Shown piece after piece: positions 63,166 through 64,000 of a stretch of 64,000 nt of DNA (position 1 is its first letter; every line of letters begins with the position of its first letter). The notes beneath the pieces are model-generated. The model was not told where the DNA came from and made no database searches. It saw only the letters and a program-made list of their open reading frames with translations. The translations under genes were made by a program, and so were the position numbers. Origin of the DNA: Flavobacterium orientale (lineage in GTDB: Bacteria; Bacteroidota; Bacteroidia; Flavobacteriales; Flavobacteriaceae); NCBI RefSeq assembly GCF_014638005.1, contig NZ_BMFG01000009.1:60444-124443 (forward strand). The letters run 5' to 3'.

Positions 63166-63747
63166 ATGCTAGGATTAAAACTTAAAACCGACCCACGTTG
63201 GGCAAACATCGCCGAATCAAACCTTGAAGAAATTTTATCCGATCACTGCTGGTGCGAACAAAAAGCCGCGTCCAACGCACTTTACATAATCACTAACAAT
63301 TCTGAAAACGTAGAATTAGTCACCGAAATGGCCAAAATCGCCATCGAAGAAATGGAACATTTTCAAATGGTACACAACATAATTCAAGAACGCGGTTTCG
63401 AATTTGGTCGCGAAGTAAAAGACGATTACGTCAACCAGCTCGTGAAATTTACCAAAAAAGGAGGTTCAAGAAATGATGCTCTAATCGAAAGATTACTCTT
63501 TGCCGCAATGATCGAAGCCCGCAGTTGCGAACGGTTTAAAGTGCTTTCTGAAAACTTAAAAGACAAAAAATTAGCCGATTTCTACTACGAACTAATGATT
63601 AGCGAAGCCAACCATTACACCACCTTTTTACGCTTTGCTCGAAAATATTCCGAAAAAGTCGATGTCGATAAACGCTGGCAAGAATGGCTTGATTTCGAAG
63701 GCGAACTCATTTCCAACTACGGAAAAAAAGAAACCGTTCACGGATAA
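63166..63747 (+). CDS. miaE: MiaE-like tRNA hydroxylase (ferritin-like diiron)
   Basis: A 193-aa member of the MiaE family, which hydroxylates the isopentenyl side chain of ms2i6A in tRNA. Four long helices carry the diiron ligands: EEILSDHCWCEQKAA, EEMEHFQMVH, IEARSCERFKVL and SEANHYTTFLRF. Its size fits. Activity depends on the i6A-making genes miaA/miaB, which are not in the window. Confidence 0.87.
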   Translation: MLGLKLKTDPRWANIAESNLEEILSDHCWCEQKAASNALYIITNNSENVELVTEMAKIAIEEMEHFQMVHNIIQERGFEFGREVKDDYVNQLVKFTKKGGSRNDALIERLLFAAMIEARSCERFKVLSENLKDKKLADFYYELMISEANHYTTFLRFARKYSEKVDVDKRWQEWLDFEGELISNYGKKETVHG

Positions 63748-63856
63748 TTATTATTTAATTTAAGCCCCCCTGCGTAAACTAGACTTCTCGTTACAATACT
63801 CTAATTTCATAGCTTAATTCAAATTTAGTAACTTATTAAACTTTAAAAATCCAAAA

Positions 63857-63890
63857 CAAAAAACCCCTCATCTATAGATGAAGGGTTTTA
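63857..63890 (-). terminator. Terminator of the rRNA operon (minus strand)
   Basis: CATCTATAGATG is a perfect palindrome extended by A-C-C / G-G-T pairs with one mismatch, followed on the minus strand by a T run, 7 bases after the 5S rRNA 3' end. Confidence 0.8.
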
Positions 63891-63896
63891 AAAAGA

Positions 63897-64000
<104 letters not shown>

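Overview
The window is AT-rich chromosomal DNA from a member of the Bacteroidota, almost certainly a Flavobacterium-like Flavobacteriaceae. The evidence is the type IX secretion and gliding genes (gldJ, porU, porV), two secreted proteins with T9SS C-terminal sorting domains, an S46 dipeptidyl-peptidase, promoter motifs of the Bacteroidota type (TTTG / TAnnTTTG) in front of several genes, and few clear Shine-Dalgarno sequences. I see no prophage, insertion sequence, plasmid function, CRISPR array or secondary-metabolite cluster. The coding is dense and no gene-free stretch exceeds 300 bases.

Layout. 1-4.2 kb: the 3' part of an alpha-2-macroglobulin gene and a DPP7-type S46 peptidase. 4.4-9.1 kb: obgE, adk and hpt facing a HEAT-like protein, purK and purE, making a purine/nucleotide block. 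9.4-13.3 kb: an unknown protein, the M3 peptidase dcp and a T9SS type A cargo. 13.5-16.8 kb: a GbsR/MarR-type regulator heading five small membrane proteins, with two copies of one inverted repeat, then a UbiA-like protein. 16.9-24.5 kb: gcvP, a truncated haemoglobin, a KAS III-like enzyme, a methyltransferase, a GT2 glycosyltransferase and an MlaE/MlaF-type ABC pair. 24.5-38 kb, mostly minus strand: a large T9SS type B cargo, a CPA2 antiporter with a DUF389 protein, manC, a small COX1-like membrane protein, SprT, an SDR, an M28 peptidase, a membrane protein and an acyl-CoA dehydrogenase. 38.1-43.3 kb: anmK, an OmpR/HK two-component system, a Usp-like protein, a lipocalin-like protein and a DUF1275 protein. 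43.4-49.2 kb: a Glu/Leu/Phe/Val dehydrogenase, nhaD, exbB-exbD-tonB and folC. 49.3-58.4 kb: tRNA-Val, a scramblase/LURP-like protein, murF and gldJ, diverging from porU-porV. 58.5-64 kb: cdd, pdhA, pdhC, a GT4 glycosyltransferase, a MiaE-like hydroxylase and a 5S rRNA gene on the minus strand at the edge.

How the parts connect. Most of the window is housekeeping: purine synthesis and salvage, glycine cleavage, pyruvate dehydrogenase, cell-wall synthesis and recycling (murF, anmK), and Na+/H+ homeostasis next to a TonB energising complex. The T9SS locus supplies machinery able to export the two sorting-domain proteins encoded in the same window. Secreted and periplasmic peptidases (S46, M28, probably M3) suggest a peptide-degrading lifestyle.

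The least ordinary signals are: (1) short tandem repeats of 7, 8 or 14 bp sitting directly before, or close to, the start codons of obgE, purE, the globin, the methyltransferase and manC; (2) an 11-bp-period double repeat array after purE; (3) the GbsR cassette with duplicated operator-like palindromes and a tandem pair of paralogous membrane proteins; and (4) a 151-residue protein that looks like the C-terminal helices of haem-copper oxidase subunit I. Homology statements come from reading motifs; no database search was run.
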